NCBI GenBank assembly: GCA_021736565.1
Contig: JAIPFO010000056.1
Location: 1 to 13,432, forward strand
From: Phycisphaerae bacterium
GTDB taxonomy: Bacteria > Planctomycetota > Phycisphaerae > Sedimentisphaerales > SM23-30
Length of the DNA stretch: 13,432 nt
Direction: 5' to 3'
The translations under genes were made by a program, and so were the position numbers. Below, piece by piece: positions 1 through 7,751 of this stretch (positions are counted from its first letter, which is position 1; every line of letters begins with the position of its first letter). A model generated the notes under the pieces. It did not search any database. It was not told where the DNA came from and was given only the letters and a program-made list of their open reading frames with translations.

Positions 1-164
1 GGTTTATTTATAACGATATTATCGATAGTGTAAATCGGGCCAGTCGAATGGCCTGTGCACGTTGTGAGTAAATTTCTGCTTGTAAGGCAGATAGAAATGT
101 CTGACCCGTGGCCAATGTGGCCGCTGGTCATAATAGTGTATGAATGTCTTTTGAGGTGTGGACC

Positions 165-1514
165 ATGCTGGAATGGAAAGAACTACTCGAAGAAATCAAT
201 GATCATCGACAAGTCGAAGAACAAATGCAAAAAGAACAGGATGATTATGAAAATCGGATGTCGCAGTGCACCCGGCGATTAGCCAAAACGCATGAAGTTC
301 TCAAGGAAAAAGTGGCCGAACGGAAGAACGCCCAGGAGACGCTGGCTCGAGGTTTGTACATGTTTGAACAGGAAAAAAAGAAATGGTCGGAGGAACGCTG
401 TACGCTGGAAGCGGCGATGGAGCACCAGCGATGTTCCGCGAAATTACTCGAAAAAGAACTGAAAGATGCTCGAGACCAGATGCTCGAACAAAATCGGATG
501 TGGGCCGCCGAGCGGACGAAATTAAATGCTCAATTAAAGCATGAAACGGATGAACGGATGCTGCTGGCGGCCAAGCTTAAAAAAACCCGCGACGATTTTG
601 AAAACAGCTACGATCATTGGGCCGCGAAGTCTGACGACTATGAGGAGCAATTGCAAAACGAATTCCGATTGCGGAATAATGCCGAAAAAATAGTGGATGA
701 AGTACGATGCAACTGGCAGGAGCGTTACAGCCAGCTCGACGATTACCGAAACCGGCTCGAAGAACAGTTGCGCCACGAAATATCCGAACGCGGCAATGCC
801 CAGGAATCATACATTATGGCCATGGACCAGTTGGACCATCAGGCTCTGGAATGGGAACGCCAGCGAGAAGAGTCCGAACAGCTGCTTGAAGATGTTCGAC
901 GCGAAATGGGCGCAAATATCTATCGGCTCAATGAAGAGAACGCCAAATTGACCGCGGAGCGGAACCGTGAAAAACAACAACGCACCGAAACCGAAGCGTT
1001 GCTCAATATTGTCAACGACCAGTTTGAGAGCCAGGCCGAAAAATGGTCAGAACTTGAATCTGATCTTTGCCAGAGACTGGATCAGGAAACCGGCCACCGG
1101 GAGGAATTATCGGAGTTGCTGGATGACGCCGAGACGTTTACGGACCGGATTATAGACCACTGGACTCAAAACCATCTGGAAGTGAATGCCGAGTTGTGTC
1201 AGGTTGTTAACGAGCGAAACTACAATGAGGAAAAATATAAGAAGTTGGCCAAGTCGCTGAAATTGCAGTTGATCGATCGGACGCGGCAACTCATTACGGC
1301 CAAAAAAAACCTGCAGACCCGTACCTCCCAAATCGCCAAAACCAAAGAGCGGCTCCAGCGGGCTTGTGACGGGCTGCGAAAGTATAAACAAGACCAGCTA
1401 AGTCAGCGAGAAAACCGTCATCATATGATGGAAAAAGCCCTTTCAAGGCAAAAAAACATCGCAAGAACACTCCAGAATGCCAGTGAAGAGTTTGCCCAAT
1501 CAGTTGAGAGTTGA
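165..1514 (+). CDS. Cytoplasmic coiled-coil protein with a 39-residue repeat
   Basis: I do not recognise a named family. The product is 449 residues, almost entirely charged and helical (rich in Glu, Arg, Lys, Gln, Leu), with no signal peptide or membrane segment, so a long cytoplasmic coiled coil is expected. I chose ATG 165 because GAGGTG (153-158) lies at Shine-Dalgarno distance. An in-frame ATG at 144 would add 7 residues without a visible ribosome site. Trp residues recur every 39 residues: W74, W113, W152, (Leu at 191), W230, then after a 64-residue unit W294 and W333. Between them a pattern like LxxQLxxExxxRxxAExxL repeats. Thirty-nine equals one hendecad plus four heptads, which suits a continuous coiled coil. 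The C-terminal ~100 residues leave the pattern and are Lys/Arg-rich. Segments such as AERKNAQETL resemble coiled-coil linkers of sensor kinases, but no kinase or PAS domain is present. The gene stands alone before a terminator. A structural or scaffold role is inference. Confidence 0.85.
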   Translation: MLEWKELLEEINDHRQVEEQMQKEQDDYENRMSQCTRRLAKTHEVLKEKVAERKNAQETLARGLYMFEQEKKKWSEERCTLEAAMEHQRCSAKLLEKELKDARDQMLEQNRMWAAERTKLNAQLKHETDERMLLAAKLKKTRDDFENSYDHWAAKSDDYEEQLQNEFRLRNNAEKIVDEVRCNWQERYSQLDDYRNRLEEQLRHEISERGNAQESYIMAMDQLDHQALEWERQREESEQLLEDVRREMGANIYRLNEENAKLTAERNREKQQRTETEALLNIVNDQFESQAEKWSELESDLCQRLDQETGHREELSELLDDAETFTDRIIDHWTQNHLEVNAELCQVVNERNYNEEKYKKLAKSLKLQLIDRTRQLITAKKNLQTRTSQIAKTKERLQRACDGLRKYKQDQLSQRENRHHMMEKALSRQKNIARTLQNASEEFAQSVES

Positions 1515-1899
1515 ACGCCTTTATAGCGTGATCATCTAAAATAATTATCACTACCGAGTAAAAAGTTGCTTTTCGTTTTAAAATAGAGCCATAAATGCGG
1601 GAAGCAGGTATCAAATCCCGACCTATCATGATATGACGCCGGCGTGTCAAGTATAAAAAAGGTCATATTCGACCAAAATAGACAAGCCCAGGGCCGTTTT
1701 TACGATAAATATCGTGAAAACGGTCTTTTTTTTGGCTTATTTTCATGGGCGGTCCGATTTGTGAATAATTTTTAAATAAAAAGCGTTATGATTTATGGGG
1801 TTTTACACACATAATAAGTAGAAGACGTGATTTTTTTAACATTTTAATATTAACGCGTGTGTCAATATTAGTTTGAGCTGGGAAGTGAAATTTTTAACC
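1515..1899. other. Intergenic region between coiled-coil gene and sigma factor
   Basis: This 385-bp AT-rich gap holds no convincing gene. It contains a strong terminator (1692-1733, listed separately) and a perfect 10-bp palindrome ACGCCGGCGT at 1636-1645. There is also a short stem, CGGGA/TCCCG, near 1598-1620. Two copies of AATATTA (1846 and 1864, 18 bp apart) lie just upstream of the sigma-factor start. I could not find a convincing sigma-70 -35/-10 pair here, so the promoter of the sigma-factor gene is unassigned. Confidence 0.5.
1692..1733 (+). terminator. Strong intrinsic terminator after the coiled-coil gene
   Basis: Arms GGCCGTTTTTACGAT (1692-1706) and ATCGTGAAAACGGTC (1711-1725) pair over 15 positions, with two G-T wobbles, around an AAAT loop. 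Eight T residues follow (1726-1733). This is a textbook rho-independent terminator for rightward transcription. It isolates the coiled-coil gene from the sigma-factor gene, although it lies about 180 bp past the stop codon. Confidence 0.88.
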
Positions 1900-3648
1900 A
1901 TGACCACCGGTGGCCAATTCAACAATTTAGTTATCCAGGCCCGAAAGGGCGATCAGCCCTCGCAAGAGCAACTTGCCAAGTGGGCTCGTGAAAAGCTGGT
2001 TGTTTATGTTTATCGTAACATTATGGTCAAAGACCTCACCGAAGATATTGTGCAGGAGACATTGTTAGAGATGCATAAAGTACTGGGAAATCTAAAGAAA
2101 ACGGAGTTATTTTGGCCGTGGTTGCGAAAAATCGCATCGTGTAAAATATCCGCCGCCCTCAAAAAGCAAAATCACTTGAAAACGGTTTCAGTGGATCAAG
2201 AGGGTGACTATGGCAACATTGATAGCGAGCAGGGACTAGAGAAGCAGGTAGCCGGCGAAGTGGAGAAAATTGTTCATACCAGTATGAAACTTCTTAAACC
2301 CCGATATCGCCGGGCGCTGGTCATGCGGTGTTATGAAAATATGGAGTATCGTCAGATCGCCGACGAGCTTGAGATCAGTGATTTTGGTGCCCGGATGTTG
2401 TTTATGCGGGCGAAAAACTCTTTGGCGAAAGAGCTTTCTCGCAGGGGGTTAAAGAAAGGGGCACTTTTGACAACACTGGTGTTATTTGGGAAGATGACCG
2501 CCGGCAGTACCACAGAGGCGGCTTCTGTCTCTGTGGCTCCCGCTGCTTTAAATGTGGGAGCTGCCGCCGGAGTGGTTGGGTTGGTTACCAGTAAAGCAGC
2601 CCTTGTAACGTTGGCCACGGCCGCTGTTATTGCTGTGGGGCCAAAAGCTTATGAGAGAATCGTTGGTACCGAACCTGCGCCGTTATCATATACCTCATCA
2701 GTCTTTGCAGGTATCGCTGCCCCGTCAAGTGACGCTACCGACCAGAAAGTTATCTATTATTACCCCGTCGGCCCTACCGGCCCTGTGTGGTTGCGATTGA
2801 GTGAGGAAGGTCGCGGGGTATTCCTTCAGAATCGCCTGTCGAATTATTATATCAGCAATAACGGCCAAACCGTCACCCAAAGAAACTGCCGAATGTGGAA
2901 CCGCGACTTATCGGTATGGCGTCTGCCAACAGATACCCCTGAGCTAACCGCCTTTCTGGACGATGTAGAAGGCAAAGTTTCTCTCAGAAACTATACCATG
3001 GCCGATAGCAAGGGACTATGGGTTAGCGATACCAGAAATCAGACCGCCACCGGCTCCCAGACCACAGAAAACTATCAATATGCCGTCATGGCAATGGAAT
3101 ATTTCCAACCGACCGCTTCTGTAAACGCCCAAACAGTGGATAATCGCGATCCAATGCACAAACGCGGCTGGACCTGTTTTACCATTTCAGGCAAAGTCAA
3201 CGGCCAACCCGTTACCGGCCAGGGCCGAATCCCCTTTGTCACGCAAACCGCTTATGGCAAATATTCCCCCTGGATATCTCTAAAAGTCGGCAATAAAGAA
3301 TACTACGCCGAAAACCAAGAGTACCCCCAAGGATTCGCCCGCCCCTGGCAAGGCCTCCACACCATCGACACAATCCGCCGAGACGCGGCCAAAGAAAAAG
3401 AACACTTCTCAACGAAGCTGAAAGGAAATAACGTAGAAGTGAAAATAACCACCCCGCAACGAACCCTGCGCTATACCATTAACATGGAGCAGGATCTTAT
3501 AGAAAAAATCAATTACTTTGACAATACCGGTCATGTTGAAGGTGAAATTGTATTTAATTATGATGTCAACTTAAAAAACAATAGCGATGATCACCAGCCA
3601 TGGTACCTGACTGATGACCAGATCGATTGGATGTCAATTGGAAGATGA
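1900..3648 (+). CDS. ECF sigma factor fused to membrane segment and extracytoplasmic domain
   Basis: The N-terminus is an ECF-type sigma-70 factor. Region 2 spans about residues 11-90, with a DIVQETLLEMHKVL helix and an FWPWLRKIA segment. Region 4 spans about 127-182, with LKPRYRRALVMRCYENMEY, then RQIADELEIS as the helix-turn-helix that reads the -35 element. Most ECF factors stop near 180-200 residues, but this one has 582. A hydrophobic stretch follows (about 183-202, then a longer Ala/Val/Leu-rich stretch at about 215-247). About 335 further residues follow, rich in Tyr, Trp and Asn and likely outside the cytoplasm. Planctomycetes are known for ECF factors with membrane-anchored C-terminal extensions, so the factor may be tethered and sense through its own tail. 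That reading is inference. No separate anti-sigma gene is adjacent. ATG 1900 is preferred; an upstream in-frame TTG (1873) or GTG (1885) is possible because GGAAGTG lies between them. The secreted mosaic protein starts 141 bp downstream. Confidence 0.88.
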   Translation: MTTGGQFNNLVIQARKGDQPSQEQLAKWAREKLVVYVYRNIMVKDLTEDIVQETLLEMHKVLGNLKKTELFWPWLRKIASCKISAALKKQNHLKTVSVDQEGDYGNIDSEQGLEKQVAGEVEKIVHTSMKLLKPRYRRALVMRCYENMEYRQIADELEISDFGARMLFMRAKNSLAKELSRRGLKKGALLTTLVLFGKMTAGSTTEAASVSVAPAALNVGAAAGVVGLVTSKAALVTLATAAVIAVGPKAYERIVGTEPAPLSYTSSVFAGIAAPSSDATDQKVIYYYPVGPTGPVWLRLSEEGRGVFLQNRLSNYYISNNGQTVTQRNCRMWNRDLSVWRLPTDTPELTAFLDDVEGKVSLRNYTMADSKGLWVSDTRNQTATGSQTTENYQYAVMAMEYFQPTASVNAQTVDNRDPMHKRGWTCFTISGKVNGQPVTGQGRIPFVTQTAYGKYSPWISLKVGNKEYYAENQEYPQGFARPWQGLHTIDTIRRDAAKEKEHFSTKLKGNNVEVKITTPQRTLRYTINMEQDLIEKINYFDNTGHVEGEIVFNYDVNLKNNSDDHQPWYLTDDQIDWMSIGR

Positions 3649-3789
3649 TTTGCCGTTTATTTATTCTGATCAAATAAATAATGGAGCAGACAATTTTAAT
3701 AGACTTCGATGGGATCAAAATCAAAGAAAATTAATGTAAAGAAAATTTATAAAAATTAATGAATAATAAAACGCACGAAAGGATTTATC
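3649..3789 (+). other. AT-rich leader between sigma factor and secreted protein
   Basis: This 141-bp stretch has an A/T-only hairpin, TATTTATT/AATAAATA, just after the sigma-factor stop. It has no T-tract and is probably too weak to terminate. AAAATTAATG occurs twice (3727-3736 and 3752-3761, 25 bp apart). A good ribosome site, AAAGGA (3778-3783), lies 6 nt before ATG 3790. Whether the two genes share a transcript or a promoter sits here cannot be decided by eye. Confidence 0.4.
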
Positions 3790-6546
3790 ATGAAAGAAGA
3801 AAAAACGTATAACAACAAAAACGCAAAGAGGTCATTATGGAGAAAAACAATTCCAATTATTGCGGTATTATATATCGTACTATGTTTTTCTCAAATATCA
3901 TCGGGTGTAGAATTGCCATTATTGTATGAGGGTAATGCGTTGCCTGAGAGCCCATGGTATTTAACAGAACCTGTCCCGGCAGGAACATTAACTGCTAGCG
4001 GAGGGGTGTTGATAATTGATAAAACATGGACATCAAACCCAGGTATAGCTCACATAGTAACCGGCTTAGAATTTTCTGATAGTGATGGGGTGGTAATAGA
4101 TACTAAAATAAAGTTGGGGGGCAGTAATGACAGTCCTTTTGCTCTCCTAATAACGGACAATAATTCTTACCTTGCATATTTATGGATATATCCAGACAGT
4201 ATCCAAAGACTTATACAAAATAATCCTACCCCTGTTGAAACATACCTGACGGATATGACTCAATGGAGGAGGCTTACTATTAGTTTTAAATCCCAACATT
4301 TATGTGTATATCTGGATGGACAGGAATACCCAGTTATTGAAAGTGATATTACTGGAAAATATGTCGGTGGCGATCCCAGTGCAGTAATATTCGCAGTATC
4401 ACAAGGTTGGGCATGGGATCCATTTGGCCCGGCACAGGTACAAGTAGACTATTTAAGAATATTTCCGGGAAGTCTCACATTCCCATTTGATATTAACTTT
4501 GATGATTGCCAAATTATTCCATACTGGCAGCAGATTAATTCGTCATCGAGGGCAATTTGTGAAGATGGTGCTCTTACAAGCGATACACCCGCACCTTCTG
4601 CTGGTGCCGGACTTATTGCTAAATTAGTCCCAATTGACAGAGTGCCCATTCGATTTGGCTTTCAGGGTATGGCAGAAGAAAACAGTATGGCAACAGACGC
4701 TTCAGATTATACTACTATGGGAATCGGGCAGGGAGACCTTCAAAACGTATATCTTTTGTTGTATGGATTGACTGTTGATCCTTCAACGGTACGTATTAAG
4801 TTTGTCCGAAGGGAGTCTATGTATACGTCATCTCAAACAGATCTTGTTGTAGTGGATGCGGCTTGGGATGGTCAGTATCATAATGTTGAAGCGGCGCGAG
4901 ATAGATATGGGAATTGGCAAGTCTTTTATGACGATGAATTAATTGGTGAAGCCGTTGATGCGACTTATACGGAGTTTGATTATGTAAGGATTACAATGAA
5001 TAATAATGGCGGGTATATCAATAAAATATGGGCAGATAATGGCGGATTCCCTTTGCATGTTGATACCATAGGCGGTAGTGATAATAACGATGGTTTCAGT
5101 CGTGAGACGGCTTTTGCGACTATCAATAAAGGTGTTACCGAAGCAGTAGAAGACGAAACTGTCCTCGTCTGGCCGGGTGTTTATAATGAGGATGTTGATT
5201 TTGTTGGTAAGGCCATTACGGTTAAGAGTGCGGCGGATGCGGCTCATATTGTGGCGGCGGGTAATTATGCGGTTTCGTTTCATAATGGTGAAGGGGCCGA
5301 TAGTCTCCTGGAGAATTTTGTGATTCGTGATAGTTTTGACGGGATCCATGTTGTGGCCTGTACCCCGACGATTAAAAATGTTACTGTGGTTAATAATGAT
5401 TATGGTATCGTTGCTGATACCGGCGGCGCCCCGGCGATTAGTAATAGTATTCTGTGGAATAATGTCAATGGTGATTTGACGGGTTGTGATGCTGATGATA
5501 GTTGTGTTGAGAGTAGGATTGGGGATAATATTGATGGCTTGGTAGGATATTGGAGTTTTGATGAAGGTGACGGGACAATCGCTAATGACTCTGCTTTCGG
5601 CAACCATGATGGTACTGTTAACGGTGCGACCTGGGTTGACGGTATTTCTGGGAAGGCCTTGAGTTTTGATGGCAATGATTATGTTGATGTGCCCCATCAT
5701 TCTGAATTAAACCCAACTGAAGAAATTACTATATCTGCATGGATTAATGTAACTACCTTCCCTGGGATATGGCCACCTATTGTCAAAAAAGCTGGAGATG
5801 GTGGTTACCAGCAAACAGGTTATGCTTTAGAGGGCCACAGCCAACCTTTCCCAGACCAGGGTCAATCTGTTGTTTTTGGTGTCTTCCTGGAAGGTGGCGG
5901 CGGTGAATCTGGTATAAGCCCGTATGTAGAAATAAGTTCAAGTCAATGGCATTATGTTGCGGCAGTGTATGATGGCTCAACTATGACTATATATTTAGAT
6001 AGCATCCCATATTCAACTAATAATGTATCCGGTAATATAATACCATCAACTAATAATTTGAATATTGGCCGTGATCCGTCCAATGCCAGTAGATTTTTTC
6101 ATGGATTGATTGATGAAGTTCGTATATATAATAAGGCTTTAACTGTGGAAGAAATTCAACAAGATTATCAAAATACATTAGATGGTAATGAGTTCGGTGA
6201 TCCGTTTTTCGCCAGCCCTTCCAGCAGTGATTACCACCTGAAATCCCAGCGTGGTCGATTTGTTTCGCAGGATCCTAATGACGGCTATTGGAGATTGGAT
6301 GAGGTGACCAGTCCTTGTATTGATGCGGGAAATCCGGCGGATGATACTTCGCTGGAGCCTTCGCCTAATGGTGGCCGTGTGAATATGGGTGCTTATGGTG
6401 GTACGGTAACGGCCAGCCGGAGCATGCAGTATGACATCTGGGCCCAATGGCCTTTGAAGGGTGATATTAACCATGACGGCCGGGTTGATCTAGCGGATTT
6501 TGCCATATTGAGCAAGGAATGGTTGATGGTGATGCCTGGCAGTTAA
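3790..6546 (+). CDS. Secreted LamG / beta-helix mosaic protein with dockerin-like C-terminus
   Basis: This 918-residue protein starts with a long signal peptide: basic residues to K19, a hydrophobic core at about 20-35, and likely cleavage after SSG (residue 39). Two beta-rich concanavalin-like regions follow (about 40-230 and 230-420; for example WRRLTISFKSQHLCVYLDGQ). Next is a DUF1565-like segment starting HVDTIGGSDNNDG, near residue 423, leading into a right-handed beta-helix (about 424-575). A LamG/concanavalin-like domain (about 583-793) begins GLVGYWSFDEGDG and ends FFHGLIDEVRIYNKAL. Then comes the usual end of the beta-helix module (DPFFASPSSSDYHLKS, SPCIDAGNP, NMGAYGGT). The C-terminus carries one dockerin/EF-hand-like calcium loop, DINHDGRVDLAD, at 892-903. 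The protein is probably exported and surface-bound, perhaps contacting polysaccharide. No catalytic residues of a lyase or hydrolase are evident. The start is fixed by AAAGGA 6 nt upstream and by the signal peptide. Its place behind the membrane-linked sigma factor suggests it may be that factor's target. Confidence 0.85.
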   Translation: MKEEKTYNNKNAKRSLWRKTIPIIAVLYIVLCFSQISSGVELPLLYEGNALPESPWYLTEPVPAGTLTASGGVLIIDKTWTSNPGIAHIVTGLEFSDSDGVVIDTKIKLGGSNDSPFALLITDNNSYLAYLWIYPDSIQRLIQNNPTPVETYLTDMTQWRRLTISFKSQHLCVYLDGQEYPVIESDITGKYVGGDPSAVIFAVSQGWAWDPFGPAQVQVDYLRIFPGSLTFPFDINFDDCQIIPYWQQINSSSRAICEDGALTSDTPAPSAGAGLIAKLVPIDRVPIRFGFQGMAEENSMATDASDYTTMGIGQGDLQNVYLLLYGLTVDPSTVRIKFVRRESMYTSSQTDLVVVDAAWDGQYHNVEAARDRYGNWQVFYDDELIGEAVDATYTEFDYVRITMNNNGGYINKIWADNGGFPLHVDTIGGSDNNDGFSRETAFATINKGVTEAVEDETVLVWPGVYNEDVDFVGKAITVKSAADAAHIVAAGNYAVSFHNGEGADSLLENFVIRDSFDGIHVVACTPTIKNVTVVNNDYGIVADTGGAPAISNSILWNNVNGDLTGCDADDSCVESRIGDNIDGLVGYWSFDEGDGTIANDSAFGNHDGTVNGATWVDGISGKALSFDGNDYVDVPHHSELNPTEEITISAWINVTTFPGIWPPIVKKAGDGGYQQTGYALEGHSQPFPDQGQSVVFGVFLEGGGGESGISPYVEISSSQWHYVAAVYDGSTMTIYLDSIPYSTNNVSGNIIPSTNNLNIGRDPSNASRFFHGLIDEVRIYNKALTVEEIQQDYQNTLDGNEFGDPFFASPSSSDYHLKSQRGRFVSQDPNDGYWRLDEVTSPCIDAGNPADDTSLEPSPNGGRVNMGAYGGTVTASRSMQYDIWAQWPLKGDINHDGRVDLADFAILSKEWLMVMPGS

Positions 6547-6575
6547 GTTGCTGTGGGCTAAGGATTTAGAGCATA

Positions 6576-6616
6576 AAACATGCCCGGTGAAATTGGGTCG
6601 GGCATGTTTATTTTTT
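6576..6616 (+). terminator. Intrinsic terminator after the secreted mosaic gene
   Basis: AAACATGCCCG (6576-6586) pairs perfectly with CGGGCATGTTT (6599-6609) around a 12-nt loop. A T-tract follows at 6611-6616. It lies 30 bp past the stop codon and should end the sigma-factor/secreted-protein transcription unit. Confidence 0.85.
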
Positions 6617-6645
6617 ACAAAGCCATAAAAATATTAAAAAAGTAG

Positions 6646-6674
6646 TTGACACTATATCAAAATATTGATATTCA
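6646..6674 (+). promoter_or_regulatory. Candidate sigma-70 promoter for the prepilin-type gene
   Basis: A perfect -35 box TTGACA (6646-6651) is followed 17 bp later by a weak TATTCA (6669-6674). GATATT at 6667-6672, with a 15-bp spacer, is an alternative -10. It sits between the preceding terminator and the gene at 6793, which is where a promoter is needed. The -10 match is poor, so this is tentative. Confidence 0.35.
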
Positions 6675-6792
6675 GAGAGCACATACTAGAGATTCGGACA
6701 TTGATTCAGGTATTCTGACACATTGCGATTAGCACCAATTGGTTTTTGTTTTTTATTAAATTCAGGGATTTAATTGGAGGCAAAGTATTGCT

Positions 6793-7629
6793 ATGAAAGA
6801 AGTTAGAAAAGCGTTTACGCTTGTCGAGTTGCTGGTTGTCGTAGCAATCATTGCATTATTAATAGGTTTATTATTGCCGGCACTTAATAAAGCACGTCAG
6901 TATGCTAAAAGTATGATTAACGCCAGTAATCAGAAAAATATTGCTCAGGCGGCTATGCTTTTTGCTATGGATAACGATGGCAAGTTTCCTCTTGCGGTAT
7001 CTTCGATTCGAAATGGGGGATATTTAAACTGGCATGATCCGCGGCTACTCCTGGGGTATTATGAATATGGCCGTGATCGTGCGGTTGTGGCGTCTCTTGG
7101 TGGGTACATTGAAGATTCGAAAAGCTTGGCTTGTCCAGAATCTCCTGGAGGTCCTTCATTTCTCGATAAGGCGTGGGGGGATTATAATCCCAAAGGTATA
7201 GACCTTGTTTATGGAAATTATTGCCTGTTGTGGGGCGGTTACCAGGCGATAACGATTGGTGGCGGGTTGTATAAGGGGCCTGTAAAGGATTCTGAGAATA
7301 ATCAAGCACTGATGTGTGATTATTACGGTCAGGATAATCGCAATGACCTATATGGATATGGACGTGGAAGTTGCAACAAGTTTAATAAGGCCGGTCGTGT
7401 CTTAGAAGTCACTCCACCGGACTTGCCTTCATTCTGGATGATAAAAACATCCGAGCAGATGGCACAAGTCAAGACAAATGTAGTATTGAGGAAGGCGATG
7501 CTTGATTGTAGCGTGCTGAAATATGAAGGAAAAGATACCGTAGCAACCAAACGTTATACAACAAATAACTCGTCATTTTCCAACTCTAGCGATCCTTTTG
7601 GCACGCTATTTTTGCCGATTAGTCAGTGA
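6793..7629 (+). CDS. Prepilin-type (type IV pilin / pseudopilin-like) protein
   Basis: The 278-residue product begins with a short basic leader (MKEVRKA), then FTLVELLVVVAIIALLIG. This is the class III prepilin signal, with Glu at +5 if the prepilin peptidase cuts between A7 and F8. The residue before the cut is Ala rather than the usual Gly, a tolerated variant. The hydrophobic helix (about 8-28) would anchor the protein and pack into a pilus or pseudopilus. The globular part has many Tyr, Gly and Asn residues. Planctomycetes carry many such proteins, often with a C-terminal H-X9-DG motif. Here only a degenerate MLDCSVLKYEG is seen near residue 236. GGAGG (6776-6780) lies 12 nt before ATG 6793, a long spacing, but no better start is in frame. 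The gene appears to be a single-gene unit with its own candidate promoter. No assembly ATPase or secretin gene is in the window, so its machine is unknown. Confidence 0.85.
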   Translation: MKEVRKAFTLVELLVVVAIIALLIGLLLPALNKARQYAKSMINASNQKNIAQAAMLFAMDNDGKFPLAVSSIRNGGYLNWHDPRLLLGYYEYGRDRAVVASLGGYIEDSKSLACPESPGGPSFLDKAWGDYNPKGIDLVYGNYCLLWGGYQAITIGGGLYKGPVKDSENNQALMCDYYGQDNRNDLYGYGRGSCNKFNKAGRVLEVTPPDLPSFWMIKTSEQMAQVKTNVVLRKAMLDCSVLKYEGKDTVATKRYTTNNSSFSNSSDPFGTLFLPISQ

Positions 7630-7666
7630 GTCTTTTATTGGTTTACCGGGTTAGTCTCTTATAAGT

Positions 7667-7695
7667 AAAATCTTGCGCAAAATGGTCAGGATTTT
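7667..7695. terminator. Weak possible bidirectional terminator between convergent genes
   Basis: AAAATCTTG (7667-7675) and CAGGATTTT (7687-7695) can form a 9-bp stem with one G-T wobble around an 11-nt loop. Each strand ends its stem in TTTT. It lies between two convergent genes, where a shared terminator is expected. A second hairpin, CCGGC-ACTT-GCCGG (7737-7750), sits directly after the lptD-like stop but lacks a T-tract. Both are tentative. Confidence 0.3.
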
Positions 7696-7751
7696 CTTGT
7701 CAATTCGCCAGAGGTTTGCATCCCGCTGATTTGGTTCCGGCACTTGCCGGC

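Noticed and set aside
1..143. Short palindromes at the window start (CGATATTATCG at 14-24; GGCCA/TGGCC at 38-53)
   Set aside because: They are too short and lack a linked promoter or T-tract, so no function can be assigned from this edge.
534..1391. Minus- and plus-strand frames overlapping the coiled-coil gene
   Set aside because: The coiled-coil frame has a regular 39-residue repeat and a ribosome site; the others are low-complexity shadows.
1598..1625. A T-arm-like string (GGTATCAAATCCCG) suggesting the 3' end of a tRNA
   Set aside because: No acceptor stem, D arm or anticodon arm can be built upstream and no CCA-type end fits. It is only a short CGGGA/TCCCG stem.
4939..5700. A 253-codon open frame on the minus strand inside the secreted mosaic gene
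   Set aside because: It is antisense to a well-supported gene and is made almost entirely of Ile, Asn, Thr and Arg. That is what the reverse of GAT/GTT/AAT-rich codons gives. It has no domain or signal.
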